Assembly: GCF_030646015.1 (NCBI RefSeq)
Contig: NZ_JAUSLT010000085.1
Span: 1-41,136 of the forward strand
DNA from: Bradyrhizobium sp.
GTDB lineage: Bacteria; Pseudomonadota; Alphaproteobacteria; Rhizobiales; Xanthobacteraceae
Reading direction: 5' to 3'
Length of the DNA: 41,136 nucleotides
Shown one piece after another: positions 26,215 to 33,664 of the stretch (within the stretch, counting starts at the first letter, position 1; every line of letters starts with the position of its first letter). Below the pieces are notes generated by a model. It saw only the letters and a list, made by a program, of their open reading frames with translations, was not told the DNA's origin and did no database searches. Both the position numbers and the translations under genes were made by a program.

Positions 26215-27744
26215 CTAACGCGTCTTCGGCTGCCGCAACGATTTGCCGGTCATCTCGGCAGGCTGCGGCAATTCCATCAGGTCGAGCAGCGTCGGCGCGA
26301 GATCCGCCAGCCGGCCATCGGACAATGAGACGTCGCCGCCGCCGAACAGCAAGACCGGCACCGGATTGGTGGTGTGAGCCGTATGCGGACCGCCGGTGAC
26401 GGGATCGCGCATCATTTCGCAGTTGCCGTGGTCGGCCGTCACCAGCCGCGCGCCGCCGGATTTTTCGATCGCGTCCACGATTTGGCCGAGCCCGCGGTCC
26501 ACCGTTTCCACCGCCTTGATCGCGGCCGCGAGGTTTCCGGAGTGGCCCACCATGTCCGGATTGGCATAGTTCAGGACGATCAGGTCGTACTTGCCGGACC
26601 GGATTGCCTCCACCGCTTTCGCCGTCAATTCGGGCGCCGACATTTCCGGCTGCAGGTCGTAGGTCGCGACCTTGGGCGACGGCACCATGATGCGATCCTC
26701 ACCGGCGAAAGGCTCTTCCCGTCCGCCGTTGAGAAAGTAAGTGACGTGGGGATATTTCTCGGTTTCCGCCATGCGCAACTGCGTGCGGTTCGCGGCAGCC
26801 GTGACCTCTCCCAGGATGTTCGGATAGGTCTGCGGCGGAAATATCGTCTGCATCAGCTGGTCCAGATGCTCGCTGTATTGCGTCATGCCAACCGCGGCGG
26901 CGAAGCGGACGGCGCGCTTGCGCGGGAAACCGGCAAACGCCGGATCGAGCATGGCGCCGAGAATCTCGCGCACGCGATCGGCGCGAAAGTTGAAGCAGAG
27001 CACGCCGTCGCCGTCCTTGATGCCGGCGTAGCCGCCGATCACGGAGGGTTCGACGAATTCGTCGGTGTGTTCGTGCGCATAGGCGTCTGATATCGCCGAC
27101 TGGGCGTCGGGAAATCGCGGGGCCTCGGCCTCGACGATGGCATGATAGGCTTTGGCGACGCGTTCCCAGCGATTGTCGCGGTCCATCGCGTAGTATCGCC
27201 CGATCACGGTGGCCACCGGCACCGCCGGCGGCAGTGCGGCCTGCAGCCGCTTCAAATCATCGGCCGCCGATTTCGGCGGCGTATCGCGTCCATCGGTGAG
27301 GGCGTGTACCACCGCGGGCACGCCGCTCTCGGCGAGAATGCCGGCCAGCGCCGCCGCCTGGTCCTGATGCGAATGCACCCCGCCCGGGGAAACCAGGCCG
27401 ATCAGATGGCAGGTGCCGCCGCTCGCTTTCAGCGCCTGGATCAGGCTGCGGAACGCTTCGGCGGATTTGATGCTGCCGGAGGCAATCGCGTCGTTGATCC
27501 GCGGCAGATCCTGCATCACCACGCGGCCTGCGCCGATGTTGAAGTGTCCGACCTCGGAATTACCCATCTGACCGCCGGGAAGGCCGACATCTAAACCCGA
27601 CGTGTTCAGGAAGGCGTGCGGCCCGGTGCTCCACAGCCGATCGAAATTAGGTGTGTCGGCCTGAAGAACGGCATTGTCCGCCGGATCTTCGCGCCAGCCC
27701 CAGCCATCCAATATGGCCAGCATGACAGGACGACGTTTTTGCAT
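26215..27744 (-). CDS. gpmI: 2,3-bisphosphoglycerate-independent phosphoglycerate mutase
   Basis: GpmI interconverts 3- and 2-phosphoglycerate in glycolysis and gluconeogenesis using two Mn ions and a serine nucleophile. The 509-residue protein begins RRPVMLAILDGWGWREDPAD (first metal aspartate), and the phosphoserine site is MGNSEVGHFNIGAGR. The metal-binding end motifs are NYANPDMVGHSGN and TADHGNCEMM. The length is that of the family. The ATG at 27744 has AGGTGG upstream. It stands alone: convergent with dapB, and about 200 bases from the Ada-type gene, a gap filled by a long inverted repeat. Confidence 0.97.
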   Translation of the reverse strand: MQKRRPVMLAILDGWGWREDPADNAVLQADTPNFDRLWSTGPHAFLNTSGLDVGLPGGQMGNSEVGHFNIGAGRVVMQDLPRINDAIASGSIKSAEAFRSLIQALKASGGTCHLIGLVSPGGVHSHQDQAAALAGILAESGVPAVVHALTDGRDTPPKSAADDLKRLQAALPPAVPVATVIGRYYAMDRDNRWERVAKAYHAIVEAEAPRFPDAQSAISDAYAHEHTDEFVEPSVIGGYAGIKDGDGVLCFNFRADRVREILGAMLDPAFAGFPRKRAVRFAAAVGMTQYSEHLDQLMQTIFPPQTYPNILGEVTAAANRTQLRMAETEKYPHVTYFLNGGREEPFAGEDRIMVPSPKVATYDLQPEMSAPELTAKAVEAIRSGKYDLIVLNYANPDMVGHSGNLAAAIKAVETVDRGLGQIVDAIEKSGGARLVTADHGNCEMMRDPVTGGPHTAHTTNPVPVLLFGGGDVSLSDGRLADLAPTLLDLMELPQPAEMTGKSLRQPKTR

Positions 27745-27825
27745 GGATCCACCTTTTATGGCTGCTTACCAAGGTGGTTGTGAGCGATCGGTTTGCGGCC
27801 GTCAATCGCCGAAAGCCGGCAGATT

Positions 27826-27929
27826 CGTAGGGTGGGCAGAGGCGCGCTCTTCGCGCCGTGCCCACCATTCAAGTCCATGATCGGGATAGATGGTGGGCAC
27901 GGCGCAAGGGCGCCTTTGCCCACCCTACG
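27826..27929. repeat. Long inverted repeat, CGTAGGGTGGGC type
   Basis: CGTAGGGTGGGCAGAGGCGC at the left (27826-) and its near-complement ending GCCTTTGCCCACCCTACG (-27929) form arms of about 40 bases. They surround a loop of about 21 bases. The arms also include GTGCCCACCAT and ATGGTGGGCAC. The GTAGGGTGGGCAAAG motif is a widely dispersed bacterial intergenic repeat. It fills the gap between gpmI and the Ada-type gene and could terminate the latter. Confidence 0.75.
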
Positions 27930-27948
27930 ACCTACGGAACCGCCGGCT

Positions 27949-28845
27949 CTAATGCACCCCGACCTGCCCGGCTTCCCAGCCCAGCATCGCCTGCTTGCGG
28001 GTGATGCCCCAGTGATAGCCGGTCAGCGCGCCGCTCTTGCCGAGCGCGCGGTGGCACGGCACTACGAACGAGATCGGGTTCCTGCCGACCGCGGCGCCGA
28101 CCGCGCGCGACGCCTTCGGCTTCTCGATGTTGGTCGCGATGTCGGAGTAGCAGACCGCGCGGCCCATCGGGATTTTCAGCAGCGTTTCCCAAACGCGAAC
28201 CTCGAAATCGGTGCCGATCAGCACCACGCGCAGCGGCTGGTCGGCGCGCCACATTTTCTTGTCGAACACGCGCTGCGCCAGGTCGGCGGTGCCGGCGCGG
28301 TCCTCGACATAGGTCGCGCGCGGCCAGCGCCGCTGCATGTCGGCGAGTGCTGCCGGCTCCTCGCCTGGATCGGCGAAGGCAAGGCCCGCAAGGCCGCGGC
28401 CGCTGGCGATCACGATGGCGGTGCCGAACGGCGAGGGATGGAAGCCGTAACGCAGCGTCATGCCGGCGCCGCCGTTCTTCCATTCGCCCGGCGACATCGC
28501 CTCATGGGTGACGAACAGGTCGTGCAGCCGTCCCGGGCCTGAAAGACCAGAGTCGAGGGCTGCGTCGAGCACGCTGGCGGAATCGCGCAGCAGGCCCTTG
28601 GCGTGGTCGAGCGTCAGCGCCTGCATGAAGGCTTTTGGCGTCAGGCCTGCCCAGCGGCGGAACAGATGGTGCAACTCATCCGGCGTCACGGAGGCGGCGT
28701 CCGCCATCGCTTCGATAGTCGGCTGCGCCCGCCATTGCTCCGAGATGAAGGCGATGGCGCGGCGCACCGAATCATAGTCGCGCAGCGCTGCGCTCTGGGG
28801 TCCCGGTTTGGTGAGGCGGTGCTCATTCATGGCGAGGTTCATCAT
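27949..28845 (-). CDS. Ada-type AraC regulator / O6-methylguanine-DNA methyltransferase
   Basis: This 298-residue protein joins an AraC-type DNA-binding domain (SVRRAIAFISEQWRAQPTIE, then MADAASVTPDELHHLFRRWA) to a DNA alkyltransferase domain. That domain has the acceptor cysteine C264 in VVPCHRALGKSGALTGY and the DNA-binding wing CYSDIATNIEKPKASRAVG. It repairs O6-methylguanine by self-methylation. Compared with E. coli Ada it lacks the N-terminal zinc domain that senses phosphotriesters, so it resembles two-domain Ada-like proteins. The start is uncertain: ATGs at 28845, 28842 and 28830 are all possible and none has a strong ribosome-binding site. It lies 54 bases downstream of the DUF2244 gene stop on the same strand. 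Confidence 0.88.
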   Translation of the reverse strand: MMNLAMNEHRLTKPGPQSAALRDYDSVRRAIAFISEQWRAQPTIEAMADAASVTPDELHHLFRRWAGLTPKAFMQALTLDHAKGLLRDSASVLDAALDSGLSGPGRLHDLFVTHEAMSPGEWKNGGAGMTLRYGFHPSPFGTAIVIASGRGLAGLAFADPGEEPAALADMQRRWPRATYVEDRAGTADLAQRVFDKKMWRADQPLRVVLIGTDFEVRVWETLLKIPMGRAVCYSDIATNIEKPKASRAVGAAVGRNPISFVVPCHRALGKSGALTGYHWGITRKQAMLGWEAGQVGVH

Positions 28846-28899
28846 GGTTCTGATGTAGGCCGCGCCAGCGGCGCAAACCACCCGATTCCCGATCAGTGT

Positions 28900-29412
28900 T
28901 CATGAGATCGGATTATAGGTCGGGCCGCGCTTGGCAGCCTGCAACGCTGCCAATAAAGCCTTGGCAAAGCTGGCTTTTTCGTCGGGTCCCAGAAAGCTTG
29001 CGATGGAGACGCGGCGCCCGCGCGAGACCAGATAAAGCTTTTCGATGCCGAATTCGGCATGGGTCTGCTGGTCGAGCTGCACCCACAGCGGATTGAGCAC
29101 CCATTCGACCACGTGGCCGCGGTGGCTGACCCGGCGCACCCGCAGTTCCGACGGTGTGATCCGGATCTCCTCGGTGGCGGCGGCGCGGCGGAAATTGATC
29201 CGGAACGCCCACCAGATCACCAGGATATCGAGGCCGAAAAAGCCGAACACTGGCCACGCGCCCATCAGCAGGAATGCCAGGCCGGTGGCAAAACTGACCA
29301 CGCTGAGAAACACCATCAGCACGATGAAGCCGGTGCGGTTCAGCGAGCGGTGCGGCGTCAGCAGCGCTGAAAACAATTCCGGCTGCGGATCATAATCGTT
29401 GCCTGCGGTCAT
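28900..29412 (-). CDS. DUF2244 membrane protein
   Basis: This 170-residue protein has two adjacent hydrophobic helices near residues 28-70 (TGFIVLMVFLSVVSFATGLA and VFGFFGLDILVIWWAF). A soluble beta-rich part follows with the DUF2244 pattern IRITPSELRVRRV and ending SFLGPDEKASFAKALLAALQ. It should be anchored in the inner membrane; the function is unknown. It is divergent from nth with only 22 bases between the starts, so their promoters must overlap or lie inside the genes. Its pairing with nth is frequent in alphaproteobacteria. Confidence 0.9.
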   Translation of the reverse strand: MTAGNDYDPQPELFSALLTPHRSLNRTGFIVLMVFLSVVSFATGLAFLLMGAWPVFGFFGLDILVIWWAFRINFRRAAATEEIRITPSELRVRRVSHRGHVVEWVLNPLWVQLDQQTHAEFGIEKLYLVSRGRRVSIASFLGPDEKASFAKALLAALQAAKRGPTYNPIS

Positions 29413-29434
29413 CGTGGATCAGTATACCCCGATC

Positions 29435-30250
29435 ATGGCGAAAATCACCCGCGTCCTTCCGGCCAAATCCAGACCCCCGGCGGCAAAACCGATCAAGAAA
29501 GCGGCAGCCAAACCGGCGCCCGCGCGCGCCGCGAAGAAGCCGGCCGGGATAAAGCCTTCCAAGCCAAAACCTTTGAAGACAAAACCTTCCAAGACAAAAT
29601 CCTTGAAGACAAAACCCTGGACTGCCGCCGAGGTGTACGAGGCGTTCAGCCGCTTCCGCAACGCCAATCCCGAGCCGAAGGGCGAGCTCGAACACCTCAA
29701 CGCCTACACCCTGCTGGTCGCGGTGGTGCTGTCGGCGCAGGCGACCGACGCCGGCGTCAACAAGGCGACGCGCGCGCTGTTCGCGGTGGCCGACACGCCG
29801 GAAAAAATGCTCGCGCTCGGCGAGGATAAGGTGCGCGACTACGTCAAGACCATCGGGCTCTATCGCAACAAGGCGAAGAACGTCATCGCGCTGTCGCAAA
29901 AGCTGATCGCCGAATTCGGCGGCGAGGTGCCGCGCACCCGCGCCGAGATCGAAACGCTGCCCGGCGCCGGCCGCAAGACCGCCAACGTCGTGCTCAACAT
30001 GGCCTATGGCGAACACACCATGGCGGTCGACACCCACGTGTTCCGCATCGGCAACCGCACGGGCTTGGCGCCCGGCAACAACCCGCTCGAAGTCGAGCTC
30101 GGCCTCGTGAAGGTGATCCCGCCGGAGTTCATGCTGCACGGCCACCACTGGCTGATCCTGCACGGCCGCTACATCTGCCTCGCGCGCAAGCCGCGCTGCG
30201 ATGTGTGCATCATCAATGATCTGTGCCGGTGGCCGGAAAAGACGGTGTAG
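29435..30250 (+). CDS. nth: Endonuclease III with basic N-terminal tail
   Basis: Nth is a DNA glycosylase/AP lyase that removes oxidised pyrimidines. The 271-residue protein has the helix-hairpin-helix LPGAGRKTANVV with catalytic K181, the catalytic D199 in MAVDTHVFRIGNRTG, and a [4Fe-4S] cluster (C248-x6-C255-x2-C258-x5-C264). The first ~62 residues are a Lys/Pro/Ala-rich tail absent from E. coli Nth (211 residues). It includes a tandem repeat around KPSKPKPLKTKPSKTKSLKT (29551-29610). The tail may bind DNA like a histone tail. The ATG at 29435 gives MAKITRVLPAK. A start after the tail is not supported by any ribosome-binding site. Confidence 0.95.
   Translation: MAKITRVLPAKSRPPAAKPIKKAAAKPAPARAAKKPAGIKPSKPKPLKTKPSKTKSLKTKPWTAAEVYEAFSRFRNANPEPKGELEHLNAYTLLVAVVLSAQATDAGVNKATRALFAVADTPEKMLALGEDKVRDYVKTIGLYRNKAKNVIALSQKLIAEFGGEVPRTRAEIETLPGAGRKTANVVLNMAYGEHTMAVDTHVFRIGNRTGLAPGNNPLEVELGLVKVIPPEFMLHGHHWLILHGRYICLARKPRCDVCIINDLCRWPEKTV
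29551..29610 (+). repeat. Two tandem 30-bp units in the nth tail
   Basis: 29551-29580 and 29581-29610 match at 26 of 30 bases and share AAGAC ends. They encode KPSKPKPLKT and KPSKTKSLKT. The in-frame unit suggests recent expansion of the basic linker of endonuclease III. Confidence 0.8.
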
Positions 30251-30256
30251 GTTTTT

Positions 30257-30403
30257 CTCCCCTCCTCCCGCGAAGCGGTGGGGAGGGGTCGGGGGTGGGG
30301 GTGGGGGGTGTTTCAGCGTACACAACTGTTAGCGAATTTGCTGAGACGCCCCCCACCCCCGACCCCTCCCCGCCACGCGCAAGAGCGCGTGGGGGGAGGG
30401 GAG
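30257..30403. repeat. Very long G/C-skewed inverted repeat between convergent genes
   Basis: A left arm rich in CCCTCC / GGGAGGGG / GGGGGTGGGG (30257-30310) mirrors a right arm CCCCCCACCCCCGACCCC and on to 30403. They surround TTTCAGCGTACACAACTGTT and a short extension. The first 32 bases are a perfect inverted copy of the dapB-gpmI terminator (26172-26203). It sits between nth and the EI24-type gene and probably ends both. Confidence 0.75.
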
Positions 30404-30436
30404 TGAGAGCATCGCGCCAGACGACGGATCTTTGCT

Positions 30437-31189
30437 TTACGCCACCGGCACCCGTGTCTTCCGCGCCGGCTCGATCAGCTCCGGCCGGGGGCCGCTGAGG
30501 CGCTTGTGCATGTGGACCATGAAGGCCATGCCGAACAGCGGCGTCGCCAGGTTGACGATCGGGATCGACACGAACGCCGCGATGAACAGGCCCGCGGTGA
30601 AGACGGTGGCCGCATTCGCCTTGCGCATCGCCTTGGCTTCCGCCGGGCTGCGAAACCGCATCGCCGCCAGTTCGAAATATTCCCGGCCCAACAGCCATGC
30701 AGTGGCGATGAAGAACACGATGAAGCCGGCGCCGGCGATCAACACGAAGGGCAGCGCGATCAAATAGACCAGCAGCGTCAACAGCGCGGTCTTGACGCCT
30801 TCGGTCATGGCGAGGCCGAACGGCAGCGCAGTGCCGGGGCGCTCCGCCGGATAGTGCTCGAGTTCGACATGGTCGGCGACCTCGTCGACGAACACGCTGG
30901 CCACCAGCGAGGTGATCACGGGCATCAGGAACACCGCGCCGAACACGACGCCGAGACCGGCGATGATCGAAACGATCCAGGCCAGCACATTGATCGAGGT
31001 CTCGAAGCTGGGCCCGAGCACGCCATCGAGCCAGATTTCGCCCGAGGTGGCAAACCAGCTCAACAGTCGCTGCAGGCCGTACGCCAGCGCCGTGATCAAT
31101 ATCAGCGCCAGCCCGATCGAGCGCCACAGGATCGAGCGCATCGGCGGCGACAGGATTTGCGATAGCGCCTTGACGGCGGCGTCCAGCAT
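30437..31189 (-). CDS. EI24/CysZ-like membrane protein
   Basis: This 250-residue protein has about four to six hydrophobic helices: SIGLALILITALAYGLQRLL, VLAWIVSIIAGLGVVFGAVF, LLTLLVYLIALPFVLIAGAG with FIVFFIATAWLLG, and TVFTAGLFIAAFVSIPIVNL. The pattern, including GREYFELAAMRF, is the EI24 (PF07264) family, annotated as sulfate transporter CysZ in gammaproteobacteria. Sulfate transport is not proven for this branch. The ATG at 31189 gives MLDAAVKALSQI; a longer upstream frame is unlikely. It is convergent with nth and divergent from the HMG-CoA lyase-like gene. Confidence 0.85.
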   Translation of the reverse strand: MLDAAVKALSQILSPPMRSILWRSIGLALILITALAYGLQRLLSWFATSGEIWLDGVLGPSFETSINVLAWIVSIIAGLGVVFGAVFLMPVITSLVASVFVDEVADHVELEHYPAERPGTALPFGLAMTEGVKTALLTLLVYLIALPFVLIAGAGFIVFFIATAWLLGREYFELAAMRFRSPAEAKAMRKANAATVFTAGLFIAAFVSIPIVNLATPLFGMAFMVHMHKRLSGPRPELIEPARKTRVPVA

Positions 31190-31351
31190 GGTGGTTAAGT
31201 CCTCTTTCCGAAGGTGCCCTCGCGAGACGTAGACATGCAAGGCCAGTTCGGCAAGGGCCGGCAAAAACGGGCCTGAACCGCGATGGACCTGGGGTCAGAG
31301 AGGGTGAATACTGTAAGTTTCTCCACCCGCCAAACCCGCTGTGAGGCTCGC

Positions 31352-32299
31352 ATGACCCGCATCCAAGACGTTTATCCGCAAGACCGTGTCAGCCTGCGCG
31401 AAACGGGTCTGCGCGACGGCCTGCAACTCGTGAAGACGTTTCCCTCGACCTCCGCAAAACAGCGCTGGATCCGTGACGAATACGGCGCCGGCGTGCGGCA
31501 TTTCGAGGTCGGCTCGTTCCTGCCCGCCAGCACATTTCCGCAATTCGTCGACGTCCGCGACATCATCGCGACCATCGCGTCATTGCCGGGCGCGCATGGC
31601 GTGGCGCTGGCGCTGAACGAACGCGGCGTCAACGAAGCGCTGGCTTCCGGCGTCGCCGAAATCGCCACGGTGGTCTCGGCCACCGAAGAACACAGCCAGG
31701 CCAACGCCAACCGCAGCCGCGAATCCGCCATCGCCAACGTCAGGCGGATGTGCGAGCTGCGCGACGCCAGCGCGCACAAGCCGCTGGTCAATGCCGCGAT
31801 CTCGATGGCGCTGGGATGTTCGATCACCGGTCCGGTCGACCCAAAGGAAGTCCTGAAGCTGGTCGAAAAATGCCTGGAGGCCGGCGTCGACTTCGTCGCC
31901 ATCGCCGACACTGTCGGTTATGCCGGCCCGAAACAGGTCGGCGAATTGACCAAAGCCGCGGTGAAACTATCCGGCACAAAACCGGTCTGCGTTCACCTGC
32001 ACGACACAAGAGGCATGGGCATTGCCAATGCGTCGGCAGCCCTCGATGCCGGCGCGCGCATTCTCGACGGCTCGCTCGGCGGCCTCGGCGGCTGCCCGTT
32101 CGCGCCCGGCGCCACCGGCAATGTGGTGTTCGAGGACCTGGCGTTTCTCTGCGAGAGCAAGGGATTTGCCACGGGCATCGATATCGAAAGACTGATCGCG
32201 GTGCGCGGGATTTTGCGCTCGGAGATGCCCGGCGAGACGCTCTATGGCGGACTCGCGCGGGCCGGGTTGCCGGGCGGGTCGGCGGCCAGGGCGGCGTGA
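31352..32299 (+). CDS. Hydroxymethylglutaryl-CoA lyase-like enzyme
   Basis: The 315-residue protein is in the HMGL-like TIM-barrel family that cleaves 3-hydroxy-acyl-CoA compounds. It has RVSLRETGLRDGLQLVKTFP (metal-binding aspartate and catalytic arginine) and VHLHDTRGMGIANASAALDA (metal-binding histidines). The glycine-rich signature with the catalytic cysteine is SLGGLGGCPFAPGATGN. It most likely works in leucine breakdown or a related acyl-CoA route. Citramalyl-CoA or other lyase activity remains possible, since no leucine-pathway genes are adjacent. The ATG at 31352 has TGAGG upstream; frames before it are not conserved-looking. Confidence 0.9.
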   Translation: MTRIQDVYPQDRVSLRETGLRDGLQLVKTFPSTSAKQRWIRDEYGAGVRHFEVGSFLPASTFPQFVDVRDIIATIASLPGAHGVALALNERGVNEALASGVAEIATVVSATEEHSQANANRSRESAIANVRRMCELRDASAHKPLVNAAISMALGCSITGPVDPKEVLKLVEKCLEAGVDFVAIADTVGYAGPKQVGELTKAAVKLSGTKPVCVHLHDTRGMGIANASAALDAGARILDGSLGGLGGCPFAPGATGNVVFEDLAFLCESKGFATGIDIERLIAVRGILRSEMPGETLYGGLARAGLPGGSAARAA

Positions 32300-32398
32300 T
32301 CTTGCTTCTCGCAGGCGGCCTTACGGCGCTAACCGGAACGTGATTGCCGATTTTTCCTGATAGCGATTACGCTTAGCCGGTCAATTGGAGGATTCCCC

Positions 32399-32674
32399 AT
32401 GCGCGCCCTGTTCGCCTCGACGGCCATCGCCCTTCTGTTCGGCTTGTCCCCGGCATCCGCCATGTGCGGCGGTGGCGGGCAGCAGGCAAGCTCTGGCGGC
32501 ATGTGCGGTGCGTCCGGCGTTTCCAAGCAGATGTCGGATTGGCCGATCGCTCCGCAGGCTCAATCGCAACAGCAGTCGAGCGGCATGGGCATGTGCCCGT
32601 GCTGCAAGAACATGGCCAGTATGGGCGGCATGAAGGCGGACGACCCGCACAAGGGTATGGAAATGCCGAAATAG
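32399..32674 (+). CDS. Secreted Cys/Met-rich small protein
   Basis: This 91-residue protein starts with a Sec signal peptide (MRALFASTAIALLFGLSPAS, cleavage likely near residue 21). The mature ~70 residues hold five cysteines (23, 36, 66, 68, 69) and about ten methionines, including M-C-P-C-C-K, MGGM and MEM clusters, plus glycine and glutamine. Such composition suits binding of soft metals, above all Cu(I), in the periplasm. I do not recognise a named family. AATTGGAGGATTCCCC precedes the ATG, a strong ribosome-binding site. It lies about 8 kb from a copper-type P-ATPase in the same accessory region, which supports a metal role. Confidence 0.7.
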   Translation: MRALFASTAIALLFGLSPASAMCGGGGQQASSGGMCGASGVSKQMSDWPIAPQAQSQQQSSGMGMCPCCKNMASMGGMKADDPHKGMEMPK

Positions 32675-32879
32675 CTCGAGCCCTGCGACGAGGTGACGAC
32701 GGAGCGCGTGTTGGCGCTCTGACTCCCAGAGTTCGGAGTTTCAATCGTGCCGATGCGCAGCCTTGCGCGCGGCGAGCTTCTTGTCGGGCGCGGTCGGGAT
32801 CTAGTTCGCTGATCTTCAACGCCCGGGCCGGCTAACCAGCCAGATCGAATATTTTTACACTTCGCGATTGCCGGGCGAG

Positions 32880-32935
32880 CCGGTCGACGGTGTCGCCGAC
32901 CGGCATGTCCATCCCGCCGAACCGCTGGCGGTTCG
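32880..32935. terminator. Tandem hairpins after the SQR operon
   Basis: CCGGTCG (32880-32886) pairs with CGACCGG (32897-32903), and CGAACCGC (32918-32925) pairs perfectly with GCGGTTCG (32928-32935) around TG. They lie 51 bases beyond the stop of the last minus-strand gene. No T-run is adjacent. The rest of 32675-32985 shows no gene. Confidence 0.4.
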
Positions 32936-32985
32936 CCTGACATTGGCCGGGAGGTTTTGATCCGGTCAGGGCAAGGCAACGGCCG

Positions 32986-33189
32986 TTACGAAAACGCGTT
33001 GCCGCCGCGCAGGCCGAGCTTCTTGAAGATCATCGCCGCCGGGCAGAAGCCGGTGAACGCTGCCTGCAGCATGTTGAGCCCGGCGAAGGCCGTCAGCAGG
33101 AACCAGTAGGGACTGACGAGCCAGCCCAGCGCGAGGCTGAGAAGCACCATGCATCCGGCGAAAGCGAGCACTGCCTTATCGATATTCAT
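32986..33189 (-). CDS. DUF2892 membrane protein
   Basis: This 67-residue protein is nearly all membrane: AVLAFAGCMVLLSLALGWLV and WFLLTAFAGLNMLQAAFTGF, then CPAAMIFKKLGLR. The DUF2892 pattern N-x-L-Q-x-x-F-T-G-F-C-P is complete. The domain also occurs at the C-terminus of YgaP-type rhodanese proteins, linking it to sulfane-sulfur handling. The conserved cysteine of F-C-P could carry persulfide, but that is inference. The ATG at 33189 begins MNIDKAVLAF. It is the last gene of the sqr-trx-DUF2892 set, 31 bases after the thioredoxin stop. Confidence 0.9.
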   Translation of the reverse strand: MNIDKAVLAFAGCMVLLSLALGWLVSPYWFLLTAFAGLNMLQAAFTGFCPAAMIFKKLGLRGGNAFS

Positions 33190-33220
33190 GACGTATTTCC
33201 TTTGATTGAGTTTGAAGTGA

Positions 33221-33664
33221 TCAGGGCCGGGCAAGCCCGGCCGTCGTCCATGCCACGATGTTCCTGGTGTCCATCGCGCCCGAGGTTCGCGCAATCTCCC
33301 GGCCATTGCGCATCAGCAGCAGGGTCGGGATGCCGCTGATGCCGAGGCGAGAGGACACCGCGGGCGCCTTGTCCGAGTTCAGTTTCAACAGCCGCACTGC
33401 GGGTTCGAGCTGCTGCGCCGCGCGTTCGAACATCGGCGCCATCGAACGGCAGGGACCGCACCAGGGCGCCCAGACATCGACCAGCACGGGAATCTCGTTG
33501 TGCGCGAGGTGGCGGTCGAACGCCTGCTCGTCCACTTCGACGGGATGGCCGCTGAAGATCGGCTGATGACAGGATCCGCAGCGGGCATTCGTCGCGGTCC
33601 GTTCGGCCGGTAGCCGGTTGATCTTGCCGCAATGCCCGCAGACGACCTGGTGACTTGCACTCAT
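33221..33664 (-). CDS. Thioredoxin 2-type (TrxC-like)
   Basis: This 147-residue thioredoxin has an N-terminal zinc finger (C9-x2-C12 and C29-x2-C32), as in Thioredoxin 2. The thioredoxin fold follows, with the active site WAPWCGPC (C69, C72) and the cis-proline loop GIPTLLLMRNG. It is cytoplasmic. The ATG overlaps the stop of the SQR gene by 4 bases (ATGA), so the two are translationally coupled. In this setting it probably reduces persulfides formed by SQR and releases sulfide or passes sulfur on; that link is inferred from the operon. The longer in-frame stretch upstream is a shadow of the SQR gene. Confidence 0.92.
   Translation of the reverse strand: MSASHQVVCGHCGKINRLPAERTATNARCGSCHQPIFSGHPVEVDEQAFDRHLAHNEIPVLVDVWAPWCGPCRSMAPMFERAAQQLEPAVRLLKLNSDKAPAVSSRLGISGIPTLLLMRNGREIARTSGAMDTRNIVAWTTAGLARP

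Noticed and set aside
30213..31127. 304-codon minus-strand frame across the long inverted repeat and the EI24-type gene
   Set aside because: Its ends are translations of the palindromic repeat and the middle is a shifted frame of the real membrane protein.
32560..32979. 139-codon minus-strand frame between the Cys/Met-rich gene and DUF2892
   Set aside because: Overlaps the secreted peptide gene antisense, crosses two hairpins and has no protein-like pattern.
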